A DNA stretch of 64,000 nt. It comes from CABZJG01 sp965659715 (GTDB lineage Bacteria; Pseudomonadota; Alphaproteobacteria; Rhodobacterales; Rhodobacteraceae). The stretch is from positions 1-64,000 of the forward strand of contig CBFHXE010000005.1 of assembly GCA_965659715.1 (NCBI GenBank), read 5' to 3'. Shown here piece by piece: positions 28,209-36,213 of this stretch. The number at the start of each line of letters is the position of its first letter. The stretch's first letter is position 1. Made by a program: the position numbers and the translations under genes. Under the pieces are notes generated by a model that was not told the origin of the DNA, searched no databases, and worked only from the letters and a program-made list of their open reading frames with translations.

Positions 28209-28949
28209 ATGCGTATCGTAGATTATTTTGGGGTATCTCCATTGTTTTCAATTCAGAAAATTGTTGTTGGTTTCATTATTGCACTTTGGGCCTCCAATCT
28301 ACACGCCGATGACCGTACCCCAGTGTTGGTAGAGCTGTTTACATCTCAAGGGTGCTCTTCTTGCCCCCCAGCAGATGCAATTCTAAGGGATTTATCTAAA
28401 GACCCTAACGTAGTGGCATTAGCGTTTCATGTTGATTATTGGGACTATATTGGATGGAAAGACAGTTTTGCGGACCCCAGTTTTTCCCAAAGGCAAAAGA
28501 TATATGCCCGTCTGGCATCCCAAACAGCGGTTTACACTCCACAATTCATGATTAATGGACAGAAAGCCATTGCGGGATCAGAGCCCAATAAACTCAAGCG
28601 CGAAATTTCCAAGTCCTTTAAAAGAAACCAGATTTTTGAAATTGCGTTTAAATCTTCTGGCAATCAAGTTCAGGTTAAACTTAGTGCAGCAAAGTCCACT
28701 GAGGCATTTATTGCAAATATCCTTGCTATATATTTCATACCAGAAGCACGGGTTAAAATCGAAAGAGGTGAAAATTCAGGTCGTGTTATGAATTACTCAA
28801 ATATTGTGACAAAGGTAAAAAACCTTGGTCAGTGGGATGCTCAAAAGCCCTGGCGTAAAACTATTTTATCCGAACCGGATCAAAATATTGCGGTGATCGT
28901 TCAGTTGATCGGGCAGGGCAAGGTCGTCGCTGCATCTATACTGCGCTGA
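28209..28949 (+). CDS. DUF1223 thioredoxin-like periplasmic protein
   Basis: This 246-residue protein belongs to the DUF1223 family. It has an N-terminal hydrophobic signal or anchor (about residues 17-32, ending SNLHA), then PVLVELFTSQGCSSCPPAD, with the CxxC pair typical of the family's thioredoxin-like fold, and the stretch AFHVDYWDYIGWKD. The biochemical role of DUF1223 proteins is not established; a periplasmic redox or binding function is inferred from the fold. Ribosome site is weak. It is divergent from acnA and convergent with the fliG-like gene. Confidence 0.83.
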   Translation: MRIVDYFGVSPLFSIQKIVVGFIIALWASNLHADDRTPVLVELFTSQGCSSCPPADAILRDLSKDPNVVALAFHVDYWDYIGWKDSFADPSFSQRQKIYARLASQTAVYTPQFMINGQKAIAGSEPNKLKREISKSFKRNQIFEIAFKSSGNQVQVKLSAAKSTEAFIANILAIYFIPEARVKIERGENSGRVMNYSNIVTKVKNLGQWDAQKPWRKTILSEPDQNIAVIVQLIGQGKVVAASILR

Positions 28950-29015
28950 TTATAGTAAAGCATTAAAATTACGCTACTTTTTCAAAATGTCTTTTTGCAA
29001 CGACTTCAGGCAAAT

Positions 29016-29687
29016 TTAAGTTAGAGAGATTTCGCCTTTCGCGAGCATTGATTGCAAAGACCCAATAAGCCTATTTATCGCCTGTTCACCATCGTTGGGC
29101 GAGATTGCGTTTAGATTTTCGATGTCTTCTAAAAGTGTTTCCCCTAATCTTTTGGGCAGGCTTGAAATAATAAAGTCAACAGTATCAGATGAATTTTGGG
29201 TTTTTGCATATGCAAGCCCTTTAACCATATCCTCATGGTCAATACTTCTAATGATTTGGGGGATATCTTTTGCCAACAAACGTTCGGATATATCGTCAAA
29301 TGTAAATACAGATTGCCGAACCATGTCTGCAAATGCTTGATTTGTTTTTCCAAGCCCAGATAAAACTTCATCCCTTATATTTTGTGAGGTCACGGTTAAA
29401 ATCATGCCAATTCTTTCGGCTGGCGATTTTTCAAAAACGCGTTCTGCCTTATTGTCCATTTGAGCGATTAGACTTTGACCGATGCGATCCATGCTTGCAG
29501 GTGTCACATTGTCGGTCATTGATATGGCATAGCTTATGCTGCGGGCTTGATCGCCAGGTAACTGCGATAAAATTTCAGCTGCTTTTTGCACATCAAGCTT
29601 GGACATAATCACCGCTGATACTTCAACAGATTCATTTTGAAAAAAGGTAGCAGGTCTGGTGTTTTCAGAGCTTTTATACGAGCCCAA
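29016..29687 (-). CDS. fliG: FliG-like flagellar motor switch protein, C-terminal part (broken frame)
   Basis: This frame carries the middle and C-terminal domains of FliG. Conserved sequence begins near FFQNESVEVSAVIMSKL and continues through AAEILSQLPGDQARSISYA to the C-terminal domain (FTFDDISERLLAKDIPQIIRS, SLPKRLGETLLEDIEN), which in FliG forms the torque-generating face that contacts the stator. The first residues of the open frame are not FliG-like, because the real N-terminus lies in the other frame (29609-30067). Both frames meet at a T6 run on the coding strand (29640-29645 on the plus strand); one extra T would join them into a single protein of about 350 residues. No start signal precedes this piece. 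No other flagellar gene is visible nearby. Confidence 0.75.
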   Translation of the reverse strand: MGSYKSSENTRPATFFQNESVEVSAVIMSKLDVQKAAEILSQLPGDQARSISYAISMTDNVTPASMDRIGQSLIAQMDNKAERVFEKSPAERIGMILTVTSQNIRDEVLSGLGKTNQAFADMVRQSVFTFDDISERLLAKDIPQIIRSIDHEDMVKGLAYAKTQNSSDTVDFIISSLPKRLGETLLEDIENLNAISPNDGEQAINRLIGSLQSMLAKGEISLT

Positions 29688-30067
29688 GGATTTACAACAA
29701 GTTGTACACCAGCATCTTTTCGAAGCTGGTGAATGGTCGATTTAGATATTTTTCCCTCTAACAAATTTAATGTGTTTTCAAGTCCTCCACTTGCACTGAG
29801 CCCAATTGAATTGAGCTCGCGCGTGAACTCATCAATAACAGTTTTCAATGTTTTTTGATCCACTAGACGAAGCTGCGCCATTTGGTGCGTCAAATCAGTT
29901 TGTAAGTCACTCGGCAATTGAGACAAAGGCATATCGGCGCCATTTTGAAGCAATAAACTCACGACAATCGCTGCTTTTTGTCGATGGTTAATTTCTGTAA
30001 CTGGTGGGTAAGCTGAGCCTACTGGCGGAAGGTTTTCTAACTTTTGATTGTACTGCTCTTCAGGCAT
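29609..30067 (-). CDS. fliG: FliG-like flagellar motor switch protein, N-terminal part (broken frame)
   Basis: This frame gives the N-terminal domain of a FliG-like protein: NHRQKAAIVVSLLLQNGAD, a helical region with LRLVDQKTLKTVIDEFTREL, and GVQLVVNPWARIKALK, the linker that precedes the middle domain. Alignment with FliG fails after PDLLPFF, where the frame goes on for a few non-homologous residues and stops. AAGGG lies 7 bases before the ATG at 30067, so this is the true gene start. FliG sits in the C-ring of the flagellum and sets rotation direction. Whether the break is a real mutation or a base-calling error in the homopolymer cannot be told from the sequence. Confidence 0.75.
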   Translation of the reverse strand: MPEEQYNQKLENLPPVGSAYPPVTEINHRQKAAIVVSLLLQNGADMPLSQLPSDLQTDLTHQMAQLRLVDQKTLKTVIDEFTRELNSIGLSASGGLENTLNLLEGKISKSTIHQLRKDAGVQLVVNPWARIKALKTPDLLPFFKMNLLKYQR

Positions 30068-30264
30068 TTTTTTCCCTTTGTGAGTTCTAATTGGGCATAG
30101 AAATCACGCAAGGATGAAAGAAGTCTGAAGCTTTGATTTTTTAATTTGTTATTTCGATAAATCGTATAATTATCAGGGTTTTTCCAAAGCGCACAAATGC
30201 GCACCGCGTTAAGAAATTATGAAAAGAAGCCTAAACCTAATGTTGTTTTTCAAGCTTTGTGGGT

Positions 30265-31566
30265 TTAGTCAAAGACCCGAGAAAAAATAGTGTCCACATG
30301 TTTTGTATGGTATCCAAGATCGAATTTTTCTTCGATTTCCTCGGCGCTTAAAGCTGCGGTTACTTCCGCGTCCCCTAATAGTTCAGTTTTGAAATCTTTA
30401 TCCTGTTCCCAAACCTTCATGGCATTGTGCTGGACAAGGCGATAAGAATCTTCGCGGCTTAACCCCGATTGCGTAAGGGCCAATAAGACGCGCTGGCTCA
30501 TGACCAGACCTTTAAACTTATGTAAATTCTTCAACATATTTTCGGGATAAACCACAAGTTTTTCGATGACCTGTGTCATTCGAGCCAGAGCAAAATCAAG
30601 TGTAATTGTTGCATCTGGTCCAATGTTGCGTTCAACCGAGCTGTGGGAAATATCACGTTCATGCCAAAGCGCAACATTTTCAAGCGCCGGCACGACCGCC
30701 ATCCGCACCAATCTGGCCAAGCCGGTTAAATTTTCGGTTAAAACTGGATTTCGTTTATGGGGCATCGCAGAACTGCCCTTTTGGCCTTTTGAAAAGAATT
30801 CTTCTGCTTCAAGAACTTCTGTGCGTTGCATATGGCGAATTTCAGTGGCGATATTTTCAAGGCTACTTGCAACCACGCCCAAAGCGGCAAAGAAAGCAGC
30901 ATGACGATCACGGGGAATGACTTGCGTGCTAATGGGCTCAGGCGTGAGACCCAATTGTGCGCAAACATGATCTTCAACTTTTGGATCAATATTCGCAAAT
31001 GTTCCAACCGCGCCAGAAATAGCACCGGTCGCAATTTCACTGCGTGCGGCCACCAATCGCTGCTTGTTACGGTCCATTTCGGCATAAAAGCGTGCAAAGG
31101 TAAGCCCGAGTGTGGTTGGTTCGGCATGGATGCCGTGACTGCGCCCTATACGAACAGTATCTTTATGCTCAAATGCACGCCTTTTAAGTGCCTCTAGAAG
31201 TGCATCCACATCCGCTATCAAAATGTCAGCTGCGCGGACAAGTTGCACATTAAAACAGGTGTCTAAAACATCTGAACTGGTCATGCCCTGATGCACAAAA
31301 CGCGCTTCTTCTGAGCCTATATGCTCTGCCAAATGCGTCAGGAATGCGATAACATCATGCTTTGTGACAGCTTCGATTTCATCAATTCGGCCAACATCAA
31401 ACTCAACCTCATTTGCCTTCCAAACTGCTTCAGCATTTTCTTTTGGAATTACACCCAAATCGGCCATCGCGTCACAGGCATGCGCTTCAATTTCGTACCA
31501 AATACGAAACTTTGTTTCTGGTGACCAAATCTGAACCATATCGGGGCGAGAATAACGTGGAATCAT
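30265..31566 (-). CDS. purB: Adenylosuccinate lyase
   Basis: This 433-residue enzyme of the fumarase/aspartase superfamily acts twice in purine synthesis: it cleaves SAICAR to AICAR and adenylosuccinate to AMP, releasing fumarate. The superfamily signature is present as GSSAMPHKRNPVLTENL, and the catalytic-region motifs HQGMTSSDVLDT and RIGRSHGIHAEPTT are intact. Length is normal. The ATG at 31566 (protein MIPRYSRPDM) matches the usual family start, though the ribosome site is weak. It lies downstream of dddP on the same strand with a 142-base gap, so it probably has its own promoter. Confidence 0.97.
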   Translation of the reverse strand: MIPRYSRPDMVQIWSPETKFRIWYEIEAHACDAMADLGVIPKENAEAVWKANEVEFDVGRIDEIEAVTKHDVIAFLTHLAEHIGSEEARFVHQGMTSSDVLDTCFNVQLVRAADILIADVDALLEALKRRAFEHKDTVRIGRSHGIHAEPTTLGLTFARFYAEMDRNKQRLVAARSEIATGAISGAVGTFANIDPKVEDHVCAQLGLTPEPISTQVIPRDRHAAFFAALGVVASSLENIATEIRHMQRTEVLEAEEFFSKGQKGSSAMPHKRNPVLTENLTGLARLVRMAVVPALENVALWHERDISHSSVERNIGPDATITLDFALARMTQVIEKLVVYPENMLKNLHKFKGLVMSQRVLLALTQSGLSREDSYRLVQHNAMKVWEQDKDFKTELLGDAEVTAALSAEEIEEKFDLGYHTKHVDTIFSRVFD

Positions 31567-31708
31567 CTTGCTTTTTGCCTGTGTAAGTAGTGTGAAAAGT
31601 TAGCGCGGTCATACCACTGCTGCCATTGAGCCACAAGCTTACAGGCTACAAAAGCGGTGCAAAACTCTGACTAAATGAACCTCTTACTGATAAAGGTCAG
31701 CTGCCTGA

Positions 31709-33052
31709 TTATCCTAGACCCATAAGCTGAGTATCAAATGGATATTTGGAAAGGTTTTCAAATCCATTAGCTGTGATTAACACTTGGTCCTCCAGCTTGA
31801 TGGAAAAATCACCGCCCTCTGGACTGACCAAAGCCTCAACACATAAAACCATCCCTGCTTTGAGATGATAATCATATGCACCCTCAACAAATTTATTTGG
31901 ATAGGGAATTAATGGCCATTCATCACACAGGCCAACGCCATGCATCAAGCAGCCATATTTACCTTTTTGAAACTGGTCATCCAAAACATGTGTGTTCATT
32001 GTAAGATCACGCATGTGAACGCCTGGCCGCAACATTTCCATGTTTCGCATAATATGTTCATGCGCGTGCTGCATCGCATAGACCATATCGGGCCGCGGTG
32101 GTTTGTCGCCTATCCACCATGTTCGGCTGATATCAACACAGATTCCATAGGACCCGATTAAATCCGTGTCAAATGCGACTATTTCATTATTTTGTACAAT
32201 TCGCGGTCCACATTCCTGAAACCAAGGGTTGGTGCGCGGCCCGGAAGCCAAAAGCCGCGTTTCGATCCATTCGCCACCACGTTTGATATTTTCGGCGTGC
32301 AGCACTGCCCAGATGTCATCTTCGCTCATATTTCCATTTGGCACACCCGAGCGGGCCGATTGTTCCATAATCTGCACCGCATTTTCGCAAGCAACAGAAG
32401 CGCAGCGCATAGCCAGTATTTCATCGGCGCCTTTAATCGAACGGGATTTTTCTGTTACCTCTTCGCCTTCCATAATTTCAAAGCCTTGCGACTCTAATGC
32501 TCGCAGTCCATGCAGCATAATTTTGTCAACGGCCAGGCGCTTGTTATTATTCCCATGACTAGCAATGAGTTCACGAACTTCGTTTGAGAAAATATCTGCT
32601 GCGATATCTACTTTGTCACCGCGATCAAAATAGAACAAATCTGCGCCCGAGCGTTGTTCTTTCACCAATGGGTTAAACTCTGACAAAAATGGGGAATTTT
32701 TATAATCCCAAATCACCATATATCCATCAGCGCAGAGCAATACGGCTCTAAATGGATTGTGGGTATTCCAAAGCTGCATATTCGTGCTGTCGGTTGCGTA
32801 GCGGATATTAAGCGGATCAAACATTAAAAGCCCGCCATAATCTCGGTCGACAATGTGCTGTGTCAGTCGTTCCCAGCGGTATTTTCGCATCTTTTGCAAG
32901 TCTGGAAGGATTAAGCTGGCTTTTTCCCACTCTTCAAATGCAAGTTGGGTGGGTCCAATTTCAACCCTGTTCATATCATTTGGAGTATTGTCCCCTAAAA
33001 CGCTGCCTTTTGTTGGATCAATCTTGCGGCTGTCTCTATAGTGGTTGTTCAT
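31709..33052 (-). CDS. dddP: Dimethylsulfoniopropionate lyase DddP
   Basis: This 447-residue protein is of the M24 peptidase fold but matches DddP, the roseobacter enzyme that splits DMSP into dimethyl sulfide and acrylate. The N-terminal domain includes DPLNIRYATDSTNMQLWN. The metal-binding residues described for DddP are all present at the same numbers: Asp295, Asp297, Asp307, His371, Glu406 and Glu421, with the proposed catalytic base Asp377 (MHGVGLCDEWP). GGAG lies 7 bases before the ATG. It is divergent from a heme N-demethylase-like gene. An Xaa-Pro aminopeptidase is unlikely given the whole-length similarity to DddP. Confidence 0.95.
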   Translation of the reverse strand: MNNHYRDSRKIDPTKGSVLGDNTPNDMNRVEIGPTQLAFEEWEKASLILPDLQKMRKYRWERLTQHIVDRDYGGLLMFDPLNIRYATDSTNMQLWNTHNPFRAVLLCADGYMVIWDYKNSPFLSEFNPLVKEQRSGADLFYFDRGDKVDIAADIFSNEVRELIASHGNNNKRLAVDKIMLHGLRALESQGFEIMEGEEVTEKSRSIKGADEILAMRCASVACENAVQIMEQSARSGVPNGNMSEDDIWAVLHAENIKRGGEWIETRLLASGPRTNPWFQECGPRIVQNNEIVAFDTDLIGSYGICVDISRTWWIGDKPPRPDMVYAMQHAHEHIMRNMEMLRPGVHMRDLTMNTHVLDDQFQKGKYGCLMHGVGLCDEWPLIPYPNKFVEGAYDYHLKAGMVLCVEALVSPEGGDFSIKLEDQVLITANGFENLSKYPFDTQLMGLG

Positions 33053-33155
33053 TTTGCTACTCCGGCTTTGCTTAGTAAAATGATAAACAAGAAAACAGTA
33101 CAGTCTCGTCTGTTTCCGACTTGCTTTGGGGTCGCTTTAGTAGAATTCTTTGACC

Positions 33156-33887
33156 ATGACAGAGATTTTACAATACAGTTTGCCATACAGATTGAAACCC
33201 AAAAGGGCATTGCCAGCGGTGGCGCCGCTTGATCCGGAGAATCTGATCATCATGGACAGCGCCTATGCTTTACAAATGGCAGAGCGGGAAAGATTGATCA
33301 AAGATCACAAAAAAGACGTCATGCGGCTTGATCCAATGGCCTTTGAAGTGGCGCAGGAGTTGTTAGAAACTGTTCTGAATTTTCTTCCGTTGCTTGATGG
33401 ATTTAATATTACCAAAGATATTGTGAAGTGCCCGGACGGCCGTGTCGTTTCTTTGGACTATTTGGAACCTTTGTTAACACTTGGTAATTTAGTGCAATGT
33501 GACTTTTGCATTTTACAAAAACATAAAGATGAGCATGTTTTGAAAGGTGCAATTTTATGTTTTCCATCTAGTTGGAGCCTACAAGAACAATTTTTGCGCC
33601 CATTATCGATCATTCACGGGCCTATTCAATCCTATGATAAAGATGTAACTCGCCGTGTTCAGCGCCTGTTTGACGGCATCAAGCCGCAAAAGCCGTTATG
33701 GAGATTTAATGAGCTTTACTATGAAGCTCCAGATTTATTCCAACCAAGAAAAACCACGAATCGAAGACCGATTTTGAAGGAATCTGATCGACGGTTCTTG
33801 CGTTCAGAAAGGCAGGTTCTTTTTAGGCTCCCACGGTCGAAAGCTGTCATTTTTTCGATACATACTCATATTTTAAAGCTAGTATAG
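33156..33887 (+). CDS. DUF3445 protein, heme-dependent oxidative N-demethylase-like
   Basis: This 243-residue protein resembles the DUF3445 family, which includes the heme subunit of the oxidative N-demethylase (HODM) that acts on dimethylamine. Family-like stretches are GAILCFPSSWSLQEQFLRPL, IIHGPIQSYDKDV, WRFNELYYEAPDLF and, near the end, LRSERQVLFRLPRSKAVIFSI. It is somewhat shorter than characterised HODM subunits, and no flavin or ferredoxin partner is next to it, so the substrate is uncertain. The ATG at 33156 is chosen; a TTG at 33150 would add two residues. It is divergent from dddP (103-base gap). Confidence 0.82.
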   Translation: MTEILQYSLPYRLKPKRALPAVAPLDPENLIIMDSAYALQMAERERLIKDHKKDVMRLDPMAFEVAQELLETVLNFLPLLDGFNITKDIVKCPDGRVVSLDYLEPLLTLGNLVQCDFCILQKHKDEHVLKGAILCFPSSWSLQEQFLRPLSIIHGPIQSYDKDVTRRVQRLFDGIKPQKPLWRFNELYYEAPDLFQPRKTTNRRPILKESDRRFLRSERQVLFRLPRSKAVIFSIHTHILKLV

Positions 33888-33928
33888 GATTGGTGAGGGA
33901 TTTAGTTTTAAAATATTGATTAAAAATA

Positions 33929-33956
33929 AAAAGGCGCCCAATGACGAGCGCCTTTT
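33929..33956. terminator. Bidirectional terminator between the DUF3445 gene and glnA
   Basis: A 9-bp stem (AAAAGGCGC at 33929-33937, complement at 33948-33956) with a 10-base loop and A/T flanks on both sides. It lies between convergent genes and can serve both. Confidence 0.85.
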
Positions 33957-33974
33957 CATTAAGTGAGCTTTAGA

Positions 33975-35381
33975 TTAGCAGCTATAGTACATGCCAAACT
34001 CCACCGGGTGTGGGGTATGTTCGTAGGTTTCAATTTCTTCCATTTTCAAATCGACGTATCCATCAATTTGATCTTTTGTGAAGACATCACCAGCCAGCAA
34101 GAAGTCGTGATCAGCCTGCAATTCTTCGATGGCTTCGCGCAGTGACCCACAAACAGTTGGAATATCTGCCAGTTGTTCCGCTGGTAGATCATACAGATTT
34201 TTATCCATGGCCTCACCAGGATCAATCTTGTTTTTGATGCCGTCAAGACCGGCCATCAACAAGGCAGCAAAGCACAAATAAGGGTTTGCAGAAGGATCTG
34301 GGAAACGCGCCTCAACCCGCTTTGCTTTTGGCGATTCAGTCCATGGAATACGGACGCAACCTGATCTGTTACGTGCTGAATACGCACGCAAAACCGGGGC
34401 TTCAAACCCTGGGATAAGGCGTTTGTAGCTATTGGTCGACGGGTTTGTGAACGCATTCAGCGATTTTGCATGCTTTAGAATGCCGCCAATGAACCAAAGC
34501 GCTTCGTTGCTAAGGTCTGCGTATTGATCGCCTGCAAAAAGTGGTTTGCCATCTTTCCAGATTGACATATTGCAGTGCATGCCTGTGCCGTTGTCACCTG
34601 CAATAGGTTTGGGCATAAAGGTTGCCGATTTGCCATAAGCCTGCGCAACGTTGTGGATGACGTACTTATATTTCTGAAGCTCATCCGCTTGTTTCGTCAA
34701 GCTGCCAAAAATAAGTCCTAGCTCATGTTGGCAAGACGCTACTTCGTGATGATGCTTGTCAACTTTCATTCCCAAGCGTTTCATAGTTGAAAGCATTTCT
34801 GACCGGATATCCTGACCATCATCAATTGGGTTTACGGGGAAATAACCGCCTTTTACGCCGGGTCTATGACCGGTATTACCCATTTCATACTCTGTGTCAG
34901 TATTCCATGACGCGTCAAGTGCATCAACTTCGTATGAAACCTTGTTTATTGAGTTCGAGAAGCGAACATCGTCAAAAAGGAAAAACTCGGCTTCAGGGCC
35001 AAAGAAAGCCGTATCTCCGATGCCGGACGATTTCAAGTAAGATTCGGCTTTTTGCGCTGTTCCGCGTGGATCGCGTTCATATGCTTCGCCTGTGTCTGGC
35101 TCTACCACCGAACAATGTACGCATAAGGTTTTTTCTGCATAGAAAGGATCAACATACGCGCTTTCAGTGTCGATCATTAATTTCATATCCGAAGCTTCAA
35201 TTGACTTCCAACCGGCAATTGACGATCCGTCAAACATAAAGCCTTCGTCAATAAAGTCAGAATCAACTTGATCTGCCATCACCGTAACGTGCTGCAGCTT
35301 TCCGCGTGGATCAGTGAAGCGAATATCTACATATTCGATATCATCATCTGCAATTGTCTTGAGAACTGCTTGTGTACTCAT
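33975..35381 (-). CDS. glnA: Glutamine synthetase, type I
   Basis: This 468-residue enzyme joins ammonium to glutamate with ATP and is the main entry of ammonium nitrogen. It has the GS-I beta-grasp N-terminus (FDGSSIAGWKSIEASD), the nucleotide and glutamate-binding region GNGTGMHCNMSIWKDGKP and the adenylylation site region KNLYDLP, so it should be controlled by GlnE-type adenylylation. The start at 35381 (MSTQAVLKTIADDD) is chosen by homology and by AAGGA 9 bases upstream; the frame stays open 37 codons further into glnB. It follows glnB by 28 bases, the usual glnB-glnA operon. Confidence 0.98.
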   Translation of the reverse strand: MSTQAVLKTIADDDIEYVDIRFTDPRGKLQHVTVMADQVDSDFIDEGFMFDGSSIAGWKSIEASDMKLMIDTESAYVDPFYAEKTLCVHCSVVEPDTGEAYERDPRGTAQKAESYLKSSGIGDTAFFGPEAEFFLFDDVRFSNSINKVSYEVDALDASWNTDTEYEMGNTGHRPGVKGGYFPVNPIDDGQDIRSEMLSTMKRLGMKVDKHHHEVASCQHELGLIFGSLTKQADELQKYKYVIHNVAQAYGKSATFMPKPIAGDNGTGMHCNMSIWKDGKPLFAGDQYADLSNEALWFIGGILKHAKSLNAFTNPSTNSYKRLIPGFEAPVLRAYSARNRSGCVRIPWTESPKAKRVEARFPDPSANPYLCFAALLMAGLDGIKNKIDPGEAMDKNLYDLPAEQLADIPTVCGSLREAIEELQADHDFLLAGDVFTKDQIDGYVDLKMEEIETYEHTPHPVEFGMYYSC

Positions 35382-35409
35382 CTCAATTATTCCTTTGTAG
35401 TGAGTTTGC

Positions 35410-35748
35410 TTAAAGGGCGTCGGAACCGGATTCACCAGTTCTAATGCGTAGGGCTTGTTCGACTGAGCTAACGAAAATCTTTCCATCGCCAATTTTGTCG
35501 GTTTTTGCGGAATCTACGATGGCTTTGATTGCGTCATCTACCTGATCATCATCAAGCACCACCTCAATCTTCACTTTTGGTAGAAAATCAACCACATATT
35601 CAGCGCCACGGTATAGTTCTGTATGGCCCTTTTGCCGACCAAATCCTTTAACTTCAATGACGCTAAGGCCCTGAACACCAATCTCTTGTAAGGACTCTTT
35701 CACTTCATCGAGCTTGAAGGGTTTTATTATAGCCTCTATTTTTTTCAT
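35410..35748 (-). CDS. glnB: Nitrogen regulatory protein P-II (GlnB)
   Basis: This 112-residue P-II protein senses 2-oxoglutarate, ATP/ADP and glutamine. The T-loop GHTELYRGAEYVVDFLPK carries the uridylylation tyrosine at position 51. The C-terminal ATP-binding region (DGKIFVSSVEQALRIRTGE) is intact. A strong GGAGG ribosome site lies 8 bases before the ATG. It leads the glnB-glnA operon; GlnB controls glutamine synthetase adenylylation and NtrB/NtrC. Linkage to glnA supports GlnB rather than the ammonium-transporter-linked GlnK. Confidence 0.97.
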   Translation of the reverse strand: MKKIEAIIKPFKLDEVKESLQEIGVQGLSVIEVKGFGRQKGHTELYRGAEYVVDFLPKVKIEVVLDDDQVDDAIKAIVDSAKTDKIGDGKIFVSSVEQALRIRTGESGSDAL

Positions 35749-36103
35749 TAGGACCTCCGGGTCTTATTTGTTTTTTGCACTCAACACAGTGAAACATATC
35801 TAACAATATGCCTGTTGGATCGTTGAACTTTTATTGAGCTTCAAATCACCTATTGAACCAAAAGTAGGCGGAATGCCTAAAAAATAGGCAATAAATAAAT
35901 GCATTAACTGATGAATATAATTCGATTTAGCATACACTTTGCACAATTCTGCATTGTTAATTGATACTTGCTTTATTGTTTGGCGATTTTAAACGTCATT
36001 TATCTTCGCATTACCTGCATTTTTACTCTCGCATCTGTCAGAATCATTTGTTAGAGAGCGCTGAAAGATTGGGCAGCACTATTGCGGCTTGATAATATTT
36101 TTA
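35749..36103. other. Intergenic region between glnB and tRNA-Leu
   Basis: This 355-base AT-rich stretch has no gene that I can support. It holds a 6-bp dyad TGCCTA-A5-TAGGCA (35874-35890) and an imperfect dyad CACT-N6-AGTG (35778-35791), either of which might be a regulator site for glnB. A GATAAT box at 36091-36096, with TTGGGC 16 bases upstream (36069-36074), could be a weak tRNA promoter. No clear NtrC consensus was found. Confidence 0.4.
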
Positions 36104-36188
36104 GCGGGTGTGGCGGAATTGGTAGACGCACCAGATTTAGGTTCTGGCGCCGCAAGGCGTGGGGGTTCAAGTCCCTCCACCCGCACCA
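36104..36188 (+). tRNA. tRNA-Leu (anticodon UAG)
   Basis: The 85 bases fold as a class II tRNA. Acceptor arms GCGGGTG (36104-36110) and CACCCGC (36178-36184) pair fully, followed by A and an encoded CCA (36186-36188). The anticodon stem is CCAGA/TCTGG around the loop TTTAGGT, which gives anticodon TAG and reads CTA and related leucine codons. A long variable arm (around GGCGCCGCAAGGCG) and the T loop GGTTCAAGT are present. Confidence 0.97.
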
Positions 36189-36213
36189 AAATGTAAAAAA
36201 GGACGCACAAGAT

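Noticed and set aside
30185..30215. Short hairpin AGCGCA-CAAA-TGCGCA-like near purB as a terminator
   Set aside because: Short stem without a T-tract in the needed direction.
36082..36213. In-frame upstream extension of trigger factor through tRNA-Leu
   Set aside because: The sequence is the tRNA itself; trigger factor homology and the ribosome site begin at 36214.
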